Source of the DNA: Sphingobium sp.
GTDB taxonomy: Bacteria > Pseudomonadota > Alphaproteobacteria > Sphingomonadales > Sphingomonadaceae
Assembly: GCA_022652485.1 (NCBI GenBank)
Contig: JALCRK010000001.1
Span: 1 to 64,000, forward strand
Direction: 5' to 3'
DNA length: 64,000 nt
Part shown: positions 40,432 through 48,905 of the stretch, piece after piece
Position numbering within the stretch: position 1 is the first letter of the stretch
Layout of the letters: each line of letters starts with the position of its first letter
Translations under genes and position numbers: made by a program
Notes under the pieces: model-generated
Database searches by the model: none
What the model was told of the DNA's origin: nothing
What the model saw: the letters and a program-made list of their open reading frames with translations, nothing else

Positions 40432-41094
40432 TCACTTGGACAGAGCTGCCTGAGCATTCACAGCAGGTTGTGCTGTCGCTGCGGCAACCACCGGATCCGC
40501 CTTTGCGGGGAGGGTAACAGGCAGCCCTTCGCTCGTGAACACGCGCAGTTCCCGGCCCTGCTCGAAAATGGCGCTGCGTCCCGTCACAAAGGCGCTGAAT
40601 ACGCCCACGGCCACAGCCGTGCCGACTGTCGCGCCGGTATTGCCTTGGCCTTCCTGACGAAACTTGCCGGAGACAGGAATAGACCGTCCATTCAGATCTA
40701 GACTGGTGATCTCGATCTCCATCTTTGCGGATTTTCCGAACGCGCCTTTCCCTGTTCTGTAAGAGATGTGGCCTTCGCCCCGCGTTCCCCGGGGGATCAC
40801 GATGAAATTCCCGAGCATGACGTCGCGGGATACGCTGACGACGAACTTGTCGCCCTGCTTCATCTTCTTGGAACTCACCTCGCTGTTGAGCGTGACGTCG
40901 ACCTGAGTGTTGGCCGGGAGAACGGCGCTATTGCCGGTGACTTCCTCTTTGGCCACTGCGGCTACCGCGCTTGCCGCGGGCGTAGCAGTAACAGGCGCAG
41001 CGCTGTCGCCAGCCGTGGTCTGAGCGGTGGCCGCAGCCGAGAACATCGCCAGAGCGGCGAAAGATACATATTTCAACTTATTATCCCCCATCAT
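40432..41094 (-). CDS. Secreted hypothetical protein with TrbI/VirB10-like beta domain
   Basis: Signal peptide; VDVTLNSEVSSKKMKQGDKFVVSVSRDVMLGNFIVIPRGTRGEGHI...GKFRQEGQGNTGATVGTAVAVGV. Confidence 0.6.
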   Translation of the reverse strand: MMGDNKLKYVSFAALAMFSAAATAQTTAGDSAAPVTATPAASAVAAVAKEEVTGNSAVLPANTQVDVTLNSEVSSKKMKQGDKFVVSVSRDVMLGNFIVIPRGTRGEGHISYRTGKGAFGKSAKMEIEITSLDLNGRSIPVSGKFRQEGQGNTGATVGTAVAVGVFSAFVTGRSAIFEQGRELRVFTSEGLPVTLPAKADPVVAAATAQPAVNAQAALSK

Positions 41095-41204
41095 TGTGAT
41101 GTAGGGCCGTGATAGAAGCGATTTTCGATAAGGCCAGCGGTTTTAAAAGTAAAAGGTCCAAATCGGTTCAAAGAAATAGGCTTTTTATTCAATGCCTTAG
41201 TTTC

Positions 41205-42437
41205 TTAAACCATCTCCCCCGCAAGCAAGCGCGGTAAGGCGCCGCTTTCCCCGCGTGCTTCGGCCATGAAGCGGCTTTTCAGCGGCCCCATTTTCTGCAC
41301 CGCCGCCAGCCCCGCGCGCCGCACCATCGAGGGCACGCGTCCCGGCACGTCGAACAGGCGCACAAGGCCATCCATCGCGATGGTGACGGAGAGCGTATCG
41401 AGGCTGCGCCAGCGCTGATAGCGGGTGAGGAGCTGCGCGTCGCCCGGCTCCAGCCCCAGCCGCATTCCGTCGACGATTACCTCGATCAGCGCCGCGACAT
41501 CGCGGAAGCCGAGGTTGACGCCTTGTCCCGCAATCGGGTGGATGCCGTGCGCGGCGTCGCCCGCAAGCGCGAGGCGCGTGTCGGTGATCCGTGCGGCGCG
41601 ATGATAGCCGAGCGGGTAGGAGGAGCGCGGCCCGGCGAGGCTGATCTCGCCCAGAAAGCCGCCGATCCGCTTCTGCGCCTCGGCGAGGAAACCGCGCTCG
41701 CCCAGCGCCATCATGCCCGGCAGTTGCGCGGAAGGCACCGTCCACACCACCGCGCTCCGCGAACGATCAGCGCGCGAGGGCTGCATCGGCAGCAGCGCGA
41801 ACGGCCCGCCCGGGTAGAAAATTTCGTAGGCCGTCCCGGCGTGATCGATCTCATGATGGAACGCGGTGACGATGGCGACATGATCATATCGCCATTGTGC
41901 TACCGGAATATTGGCCGCCTCGCGCGTCGGGCTGGCGCGGCCCTCGGCGGCGACGAGCAGCGATCCGGCGAGCTTCTGCCCGCTCGCCAGTGTGATCCGC
42001 ACCCCATCCAGATCGCGCTCAACCTCCACCGCCTTGTCCGGCTGGAACAGGCTCAGCTGCTCCGCCGCTTGGGCCGCATCGCGCAGTGCAAGCCGGGTCT
42101 CGCGGTTCTCGAACATGATGCCCATCGGCGTGTCGTCATCTTGCGGAGGCGTAAAATCCAGCGTGCCGGGCTGCAAGCCGTCAGACACCCAGATGCGCTC
42201 GATCGGGCAGCCCTTGCCCTCCAGCCGCTCTGATATGCCGATGGCCTGAAACAGCTTCCAGCTCGCGCTCGATATGGACGAGACACGCCCGTCAAACTGC
42301 GGGGCGAGGGTGGTTTCCGGTTCGGCCGGGTCGATCACCGCGCAGGTGACGCCGTGGCGCGACAGGCCGATGCCCAGCGTCAGACCAACCAGCCCGCCAC
42401 CCAATATGATGACATCGAATTTTCGTGCTTCGGTCAT
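41205..42437 (-). CDS. UbiH/UbiF/VisC-family FAD-dependent hydroxylase
   Basis: DVIILGGGLVGLTLGIGLSRHG (GxGxxG), ALAGDAAHGIHPIAGQGVNLGFRDVAAL. Confidence 0.88.
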   Translation of the reverse strand: MTEARKFDVIILGGGLVGLTLGIGLSRHGVTCAVIDPAEPETTLAPQFDGRVSSISSASWKLFQAIGISERLEGKGCPIERIWVSDGLQPGTLDFTPPQDDDTPMGIMFENRETRLALRDAAQAAEQLSLFQPDKAVEVERDLDGVRITLASGQKLAGSLLVAAEGRASPTREAANIPVAQWRYDHVAIVTAFHHEIDHAGTAYEIFYPGGPFALLPMQPSRADRSRSAVVWTVPSAQLPGMMALGERGFLAEAQKRIGGFLGEISLAGPRSSYPLGYHRAARITDTRLALAGDAAHGIHPIAGQGVNLGFRDVAALIEVIVDGMRLGLEPGDAQLLTRYQRWRSLDTLSVTIAMDGLVRLFDVPGRVPSMVRRAGLAAVQKMGPLKSRFMAEARGESGALPRLLAGEMV

Positions 42438-42446
42438 GGCCTCCGT

Positions 42447-42517
42447 GTTCCTGCGCAGGCAGGAACCCAGTCTGCGGGGCCGCGCCTTTGCCTCTGGGCT
42501 CCTGCCTGCGCAGGAGC
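42447..42517. repeat. Palindromic element pair (family E)
   Basis: GTTCCTGCGCAGGCAGGAAC (42447-42466) and GCTCCTGCCTGCGCAGGAGC (42498-42517). Confidence 0.8.
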
Positions 42518-42543
42518 ACTAGCACCGCGGTGCTGAAAGCCGG

Positions 42544-43986
42544 TCATCCCCCCGTACCCCCCACCGTCAGCCGGTCGATCAGCAGCGTCGGCTGGCCCAC
42601 GCCCGCGGGCACGCTTTGCCCCGCCTTGCCGCACATGCCGATGCCCTCGTCCAGCGCCATGTCATTACCAATGCCGACGATGCGGCTCATCGTTTCGGGG
42701 CCATCGCCGATCAGCGTCGCGCCCTTGATCGGGTCGAGGATCTTGCCGTTCTTCACCCGATAGGCCTCGGTGCAGGAAAAGACGAACTTGCCCGAGACGA
42801 TATCCACCTGCCCGCCGCCAAAGCTCTTGGCATAGATGCCATCCTTCACGCGGCTCAAAAGCTCCGCCGGGTCATCCTCGCCGCCCTTCATGAAGGTGTT
42901 GGTCATGCGCGGCATCGGCGCATGGGCATAGCTCTCGCGCCGCCCGTTGCCGGTGGGGGATACGCCCATCAGGCGCGCATTGAGGCGATCCTGCATATAG
43001 CCCTTGAGGATGCCGTCCTCGATCAGGATGGTTTCGCCGGTCGGCGTGCCCTCGTCGTCGATCGAGAGCGAGCCGCGCCGCTCGAAGATCGAGCCATCGT
43101 CCACCACCGTCACGCCCTTCGCCGCGACCTGTTGGCCGATGCGGCCTGAGAAAGCGGACGTGCCCTTGCGGTTGAAGTCGCCCTCAAGCCCATGCCCCAC
43201 CGCCTCATGCAGCAGCACGCCGCACCAGCCATGCCCGAGTAGCACCTGCATCTCGCCCGCCGGCGCGTCGACCGAGCGGAGGTTGGTCTCTGCCTGTTTG
43301 ATCGCTTCGTCGATGGCACGGCGCCAGGTGGCTTCCTCCATCACGCCATCATAAAGATAGCGCCCGCCGCAGCCATGCACGCCGGTCTCGCGGCGGCCAT
43401 TGTCTTCCATGATGACGGAGACATTGAGACGCACCAGCGGGCGGATGTCGCTCGCGGTAAAGCCATCGGCGCGCACGATATCGATCACGGACCAGCTCCC
43501 CGCGAGGCTGACGGACACTTGGGCAACGCGCGGGTCTTTCGCCCGTGCCTCGGCGTCGATCTTGGCGCATAGCGCGACCTTCTCGGCAAACGGCACGAGT
43601 TCGAGCGGGTTGGCCTCGGTATAGAGGTGCCGGTTGGTCCGCGCAGGCGGCGGAGCGGGGGACTGCCTGGCGGGATCGAGCAGCGCCAATGTCTGCGCCG
43701 CGCGGTTGATCGCCGCCTCGCTGATCTCGTTCGCATGGGCAAAGCCGGTCATCTCGCCCGATACGCCGCGCAGGCCGAAGCCCTTCTCGGTCGAATAGTC
43801 GGCGGTCTTGAGGCGCCCATCATCGAAACCGAAGCTCTCGGTCGCGCGATATTGCAGATAGAGTTCGCCGTCGTCGCAATTCCTGAGCGCGGCAGCGGTA
43901 ACACGCTTCGCCCCATCGGGATCGAGCATCCCGTCCCGGTAAAGCAGGCCACGTGCATCGGTATATTGGGAGGTCGTATCGGTCAT
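42544..43986 (-). CDS. tldD: Metalloprotease TldD
   Basis: GWCGVLLHEAVGHGLEGDFNRKGTSAFSGRIGQQVA (HExxxH); start MTDTTSQYTDARGLLY. Confidence 0.92.
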   Translation of the reverse strand: MTDTTSQYTDARGLLYRDGMLDPDGAKRVTAAALRNCDDGELYLQYRATESFGFDDGRLKTADYSTEKGFGLRGVSGEMTGFAHANEISEAAINRAAQTLALLDPARQSPAPPPARTNRHLYTEANPLELVPFAEKVALCAKIDAEARAKDPRVAQVSVSLAGSWSVIDIVRADGFTASDIRPLVRLNVSVIMEDNGRRETGVHGCGGRYLYDGVMEEATWRRAIDEAIKQAETNLRSVDAPAGEMQVLLGHGWCGVLLHEAVGHGLEGDFNRKGTSAFSGRIGQQVAAKGVTVVDDGSIFERRGSLSIDDEGTPTGETILIEDGILKGYMQDRLNARLMGVSPTGNGRRESYAHAPMPRMTNTFMKGGEDDPAELLSRVKDGIYAKSFGGGQVDIVSGKFVFSCTEAYRVKNGKILDPIKGATLIGDGPETMSRIVGIGNDMALDEGIGMCGKAGQSVPAGVGQPTLLIDRLTVGGTGG

Positions 43987-44032
43987 GGAACCGATATAGA
44001 GGCTTTGCGCCGCTATGCCAGCCCCGAACCGA

Positions 44033-44878
44033 TCAGATTGGCCGATGCAGCAGGGCAGAGGACGCAACACTGCGCACCATGCCGCCGATCCATATGGACC
44101 CGTCCGCTTCCTGACGGCAATATACCAGCCCGTCCGCGCCCACTGCGTGCCCCTGCGATGCGCGGTAGGCGCCGGTGGCCAGCCCGTTCGCGAACACATA
44201 TTGCGCGATTGCTGCGTTCAGGCTGCCGGTGACGGGGTCTTCTACCAAGGCGCCATCCGGCTTGGTGAAGAAAGCGCGCACCTCGAAATCAGCCGGGCTG
44301 CCCGCTTCGCTCACCGTGAAAAGACCGATATCGGCCCGGCCATCGGGCTTTGCGGCAATGGTCGCGGCGCGCAAGGCGGCTGCATCCCGCAGGCGCAGAA
44401 GCACCCAGCCGGGGCCGTTGTCGGCGTGAACCGCCTCGATGATATCGGCAAGCGAAATGCCCAGCAGGCGGGCCGCCTCCACAGTCGCGCCCTCATCGAG
44501 CGGGCCTTTCCGGAGCAGGGGCGGCGCCTTGAAATGAAGCATACCGCCCTGCGCGGAAATTTCGATCAGTCCCGCGCCGCATTGCTGGACGATCGCTCCG
44601 TCCCTCTTGGGTATGCCGCCCGCCTCAAGCCACGCATGGCAGCTCCCCAATGTGGGATGCCCTGCAAAGGGCAGCTCGCCCGATGGATAGAAAATGCGAA
44701 GCCTGTAGTCAGCGGCAGGATCGTCCGGGGACAACAGGAATGTCGTTTCGGAATATCCCAGCCAGCGGGTCAGCGCCAGCATCTCACCGTCGCTCATAGT
44801 CTCCGCGCCTCTGACCACGGCCAGAGGGTTGCCGGTCAACGGGCCGGTCGCAAAGACGTCGATAAGGTCGAGCTGCAA
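44033..44878 (-). CDS. PhzF-family isomerase-like protein
   Basis: DVFATGPLTGNPLAVV, LPFAGHPTLGSCHAWL, EDPVTGSLNAAIAQYVF. Confidence 0.9.
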   Translation of the reverse strand: MQLDLIDVFATGPLTGNPLAVVRGAETMSDGEMLALTRWLGYSETTFLLSPDDPAADYRLRIFYPSGELPFAGHPTLGSCHAWLEAGGIPKRDGAIVQQCGAGLIEISAQGGMLHFKAPPLLRKGPLDEGATVEAARLLGISLADIIEAVHADNGPGWVLLRLRDAAALRAATIAAKPDGRADIGLFTVSEAGSPADFEVRAFFTKPDGALVEDPVTGSLNAAIAQYVFANGLATGAYRASQGHAVGADGLVYCRQEADGSIWIGGMVRSVASSALLHRPI

Positions 44879-45070
44879 TCAGGCAGCCTGCTGGTCCGCC
44901 GGGCCGCCCGCCAGCACAAAGCGCCGGTCGCAATAGCCGCACTCGGCATAGCCCTTTTCGTCGATCTCGATGAATACGCGCGGATGGCCGAGGGCTGCGG
45001 GGATATCGCCCGAGCCATCACAGGCTACGCGGCGCTTGTCGGTGCGGATGATTTCGGGCGGATTGCTCAT
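44879..45070 (-). CDS. Small zinc-finger domain protein
   Basis: RRVACDGSGDIPAALGHPRVFIEIDEKGYAECGYCDRRFVL (C..H..CxxC). Confidence 0.8.
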   Translation of the reverse strand: MSNPPEIIRTDKRRVACDGSGDIPAALGHPRVFIEIDEKGYAECGYCDRRFVLAGGPADQQAA

Positions 45071-45149
45071 GGACGAGCGCCTTAGCATTGCGGCAGGCCC
45101 GGTTCAATATCGCGTTTGCGTAGGGAATAATCGCCGCTATGACGGAGCT

Positions 45150-46082
45150 ATGACCAGGATCGTTTCCACCCAGAACGCCATCGAAATATCCCACCTCTCC
45201 AAAGTCTATGCCGGGGGAAAGCAGGCGCTTGACGATGTGAGTCTCAACGTGCCGCGCGGCAGCGTCTTCGGGCTGCTCGGCCCCAACGGCGCTGGCAAAT
45301 CGACCCTCATCAACATCCTCGCCGGTCTGGTGACGAAGACCGGCGGAAGCGCAAGCATCTGGGGGTTCGATATCGACGCGAACCCCCGCAACGCCAAGAA
45401 CAGCATCGGCATCGTCAATCAGGAGCTGATGTTCGACCCCTTCTTCACGCCGCTGGAGACGCTGGAGAACCAGGCCGGCTATTATGGCGTGCCCAAGGCC
45501 GAACGTATTTCGATGGAGCTGCTGCGCGCGGTGCATCTCGACGACAAGGCCCATGCCTATGCCCGCACCCTCTCGGGCGGCATGAAGCGGCGGCTGATGG
45601 TGGCGAAGGCGATGGTCCATTCGCCGCCGATCCTCGTGCTCGATGAGCCCACGGCGGGCGTCGACATCATGCTGCGGCAGCAATTGTGGGACTATGTGCG
45701 CGAGCTGAACGCCCGCGGCGTCACCATCGTCCTCACCACGCACTATCTCGAAGAGGCCGAGGAACTGTGCGACCGCATCGCCATCATCAACCACGGCAAG
45801 CTGATCGCGGACAAGCCGACGCGCGAGCTGGTCGACATGGCGCAGGAAAAGATCGTGATCGTGACGGTGGACAAGGAGGTCGCCCAGCTCCCCTCGCATC
45901 CCAGCTTCGACAAGGTCGAGAAGACCGGCGAGCGCACCCTCGCCATCAGCTACCGGAAAGACCGCGCCAATGCGGGCCAGGTGCTGGACGCGGTGCAGGC
46001 GTCGGGCTTCGCCATCGTCGATGTCGCCACGCGTGAGCCGGATCTGGAGGACGTGTTTTTGAATTTGACGGCGGCGGCATAA
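45150..46082 (+). CDS. ABC transporter ATP-binding protein
   Basis: Walker A GPNGAGKST, signature LSGGMKRRLMVAKAM, Walker B ILVLDEPTAGVD. Confidence 0.93.
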   Translation: MTRIVSTQNAIEISHLSKVYAGGKQALDDVSLNVPRGSVFGLLGPNGAGKSTLINILAGLVTKTGGSASIWGFDIDANPRNAKNSIGIVNQELMFDPFFTPLETLENQAGYYGVPKAERISMELLRAVHLDDKAHAYARTLSGGMKRRLMVAKAMVHSPPILVLDEPTAGVDIMLRQQLWDYVRELNARGVTIVLTTHYLEEAEELCDRIAIINHGKLIADKPTRELVDMAQEKIVIVTVDKEVAQLPSHPSFDKVEKTGERTLAISYRKDRANAGQVLDAVQASGFAIVDVATREPDLEDVFLNLTAAA

Positions 46083-46084
46083 TC

Positions 46085-47704
46085 GTGTCGATCAAACTTT
46101 ACGACGTCATCATCATCGGCTCCGGCGCGGCCGGGCTGACTGCGGCGCTTACCCTCGCGCAGGATAAGCGCGTGCTCGTCATCGCCAAGGGAGCGCTCGA
46201 TGGCGGCTCGACCAACTGGGCGCAGGGCGGCATCGCGGCGGTGCTCGATGCGGGCGACAGTTTCGAAAGCCATGTCGAGGACACGATGATCGCGGGCGCG
46301 GGGTTGAATGATCGCGCCACCGTGGAGTTCGTCGTCTCCGAAGCCCCGGCCGCGATCGAGCGGCTCGCGGCGCTGGGCGTGCCCTTTAATGCCAATGAAG
46401 ATAAAGGGGGCGCAGCCTTCGGCGAGCGCTGGCACCTCACCCGCGAGGGCGGGCATTCGCACCGCCGCATTGTCCATGTCGACGACGCGACCGGCGCCGC
46501 CGTGCAGCAGGCGCTGGTGAAGGCCGCCGAGGCCAACCCCAATATCACCCTCGCGCCGGATATGGTCGCGATCGATCTCATCACCTCGCGCAACGCCGAG
46601 AAATATTCCGGCGACGGCCACGTCTGGGGCGTCTACGCCTACAACCGCAAGACCAAACATGTCGACGCGTTCGTCGGCCGCGCGACGATCCTCGCCACCG
46701 GCGGGGCGGGGCGCGCCTATCTCTTCTCCACCGCCCCGCGCGGCGCGACCGGAGACGGCATCGCGATGGCATGGCGCGCGGGCTGCCGCGTCTCCAACAT
46801 GGAGATGAACCAGTTCCATCCCACCTGCCTCTATAATCTCGACGTGAAGAACTTCCTCATTACCGAGGCGGTGCGCGGCGAGGGCGGGTTGCTGAAGCTC
46901 CCCCCCGGCGTCCCCAATGGCGGCAAGCGCTTCATGGATCGGCACGACAAGCGCGGCGAGCTTGCCCCGCGCGATGTGGTAGCGCGCGCGATAGACCACG
47001 AGATCAAGCGCCTCGGCCTCGATTATGTCCACCTCGACATCAGCCACAAGGGCAGCGAGTTCGTGAAGGAGCATTTCCCGACGATCTATGCCCGCCTGCT
47101 CGATCTCGATATCGACATCACGAAAGAGCCGATCCCGGTCGTGCCCGCGCAGCATTATACCTGCGGCGGCGTCATTATCGATCTCGACGGGCGTACCGAC
47201 CTGCCCGGCCTCTATGCGGCGGGCGAGGTGAGCGAAAGCGGCCTGCACGGCGCGAACCGTCTCGCATCCAACAGCCTCCTCGAATGCTTCGTGTTCGGCG
47301 AGGCAGCGGCGAAACACATCCGCGCGCATTGGGAGAATCTCCCCGCGCCACCGCCGATCAAGCCGTGGGACGAAAGCCGCGTTACAGACAGCGACGAAGA
47401 GGTCATCGTCACCCACAACTGGAAGGAAATCCGCCGCTTCATGTGGGATTATGTCGGCATCGTCCGCACCACCAAGCGGCTGGAGCGCGCCAAGCACCGC
47501 ATCGATCTGCTCGCATCGGAGGTGGATGAATATTACGGCAATTTCCGCGTCACGCCGGACCTCATCGAGCTGCGCAATCTGGTGGAAGTCGCCCGCCTCA
47601 TCATCCGCTCGGCTCTGAAGCGCCACGAGAGCCGGGGGCTGCATTATACGCTCGATTACCCGGAGATGCTGGAAAGGGCGGAGGACACAGTACTGGCGCC
47701 TTAG
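46085..47704 (+). CDS. nadB: L-aspartate oxidase
   Basis: VIIIGSGAAGLTAALTLA, GGSTNWAQGGIAAVLD, HYTCGGVIIDLDGRTDLPGLYAAGEVSESGLHGANRLASNSLLE. Confidence 0.93.
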   Translation: MSIKLYDVIIIGSGAAGLTAALTLAQDKRVLVIAKGALDGGSTNWAQGGIAAVLDAGDSFESHVEDTMIAGAGLNDRATVEFVVSEAPAAIERLAALGVPFNANEDKGGAAFGERWHLTREGGHSHRRIVHVDDATGAAVQQALVKAAEANPNITLAPDMVAIDLITSRNAEKYSGDGHVWGVYAYNRKTKHVDAFVGRATILATGGAGRAYLFSTAPRGATGDGIAMAWRAGCRVSNMEMNQFHPTCLYNLDVKNFLITEAVRGEGGLLKLPPGVPNGGKRFMDRHDKRGELAPRDVVARAIDHEIKRLGLDYVHLDISHKGSEFVKEHFPTIYARLLDLDIDITKEPIPVVPAQHYTCGGVIIDLDGRTDLPGLYAAGEVSESGLHGANRLASNSLLECFVFGEAAAKHIRAHWENLPAPPPIKPWDESRVTDSDEEVIVTHNWKEIRRFMWDYVGIVRTTKRLERAKHRIDLLASEVDEYYGNFRVTPDLIELRNLVEVARLIIRSALKRHESRGLHYTLDYPEMLERAEDTVLAP

Positions 47705-47913
47705 ACCGCGCCAGCGCCGCGAACCCTGCCGCAGCCGCTCCTTCCCGCAATATTTGCACGCCGCGCTGGAGAGGGTGGCGGACCATTATCGCGTGGGGCG
47801 AACCGCACTCGGGATTGGCAACGCTGCCCTAAGCGGAGCGGTATTTTGTAAATCGAACTGCGGCAATCTTTCGGCCGTGGCGTCATGATAGCAAACCCAA
47901 ATGGAGCGTACTC

Positions 47914-48750
47914 ATGGCCGACTTTACCTATGCACCCGAAGCGTCCCTCTATCAGCCCTGGCAGCAGACCTTTGATGCCAGCTCGATCACTCGGCAGGCG
48001 CTGCCGGGCGGCTATACGCTCTGGTTCGGTCAACTGATGGATGGAAACAGCTTCTGGTTTCATGAACGCGCAGGAATGATCGTCAGCATGACGGTCAGCG
48101 ATTTCACCACAGATTATATGACAGCGACAATGGCGCTCCCTTCAGCGCCGCTCCTTGCCATGTTGAACAATAGTCAGTTCAGCCCAGGAAAATGGGTGAA
48201 CTATCTAACCGGCGGCGATGACAATGTTTTCGGCTCGGATGGCAATGATCGCCTGCTCGGCGGCAATGGCGTGGACCATATGTTCGGCTATCTCGGCAAG
48301 GATAATCTCAACGGCGGCAACGGTAATGACGTGATCGATGGCGGTGGCGGGAATGACTCGCTGCAAGGCGCGGCCGGAGACGATGTTCTGATCGGTGGTG
48401 CTGGCCGGGATGTGCTTGCCGGAGGCGCGGGCAACGATACATTCGTGTTCGATGTGCTGGAAACCAGCTCCAACAAGGATACGATCCGGGATTTCGTATC
48501 AGGGGCCGACCATATCGAGCTGGCGATCTCGGCCTTTCCCGCTTTGGCGGGTTACGGCACCGGCGCGCTCAGCACGGGAGAACTGGCATTCGGCACTGCC
48601 GCGACTGCCGCCGATCAGCATCTCATCTATAATAGCGCCACAGGGGCACTTTATTACGATGTTGATGGTGCAGGTGGCGCGGCGCAGGTCCAGATTGCGC
48701 AGCTGGCTGGGGCGTCCATGCTGAACGCCGGGGACATAGTTCTGATCTAG
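47914..48750 (+). CDS. RTX-type calcium-binding repeat protein
   Basis: GGDDNVFGSDGNDRLLGGNGVDHMFGYLGKDNLNGGNGNDVIDGGGGNDSLQGAAGDDVLIGGAGRDVLAGGAGNDTFVFDV nonapeptide repeats. Confidence 0.85.
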   Translation: MADFTYAPEASLYQPWQQTFDASSITRQALPGGYTLWFGQLMDGNSFWFHERAGMIVSMTVSDFTTDYMTATMALPSAPLLAMLNNSQFSPGKWVNYLTGGDDNVFGSDGNDRLLGGNGVDHMFGYLGKDNLNGGNGNDVIDGGGGNDSLQGAAGDDVLIGGAGRDVLAGGAGNDTFVFDVLETSSNKDTIRDFVSGADHIELAISAFPALAGYGTGALSTGELAFGTAATAADQHLIYNSATGALYYDVDGAGGAAQVQIAQLAGASMLNAGDIVLI

Positions 48751-48825
48751 GGCCGATCGACATTCAGCCCTAAGGCGCGCTGCGTTAAATCTGACGCAGG
48801 ACGCGCGCTCTATATTTTTGATGTC

Positions 48826-48871
48826 GCATCGTTTTTTGCGCAAAACCGGTTCCCACTTTTGCGCACGATGC
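48826..48871. repeat. Palindromic element (family D)
   Basis: GCATCGTTTTTTGCGCAAAACCGGTTCCCACTTTTGCGCACGATGC. Confidence 0.8.
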
Positions 48872-48905
48872 TCTGGCGCGAAGGGGAAAGCCCCGCGATC
48901 TTCAT

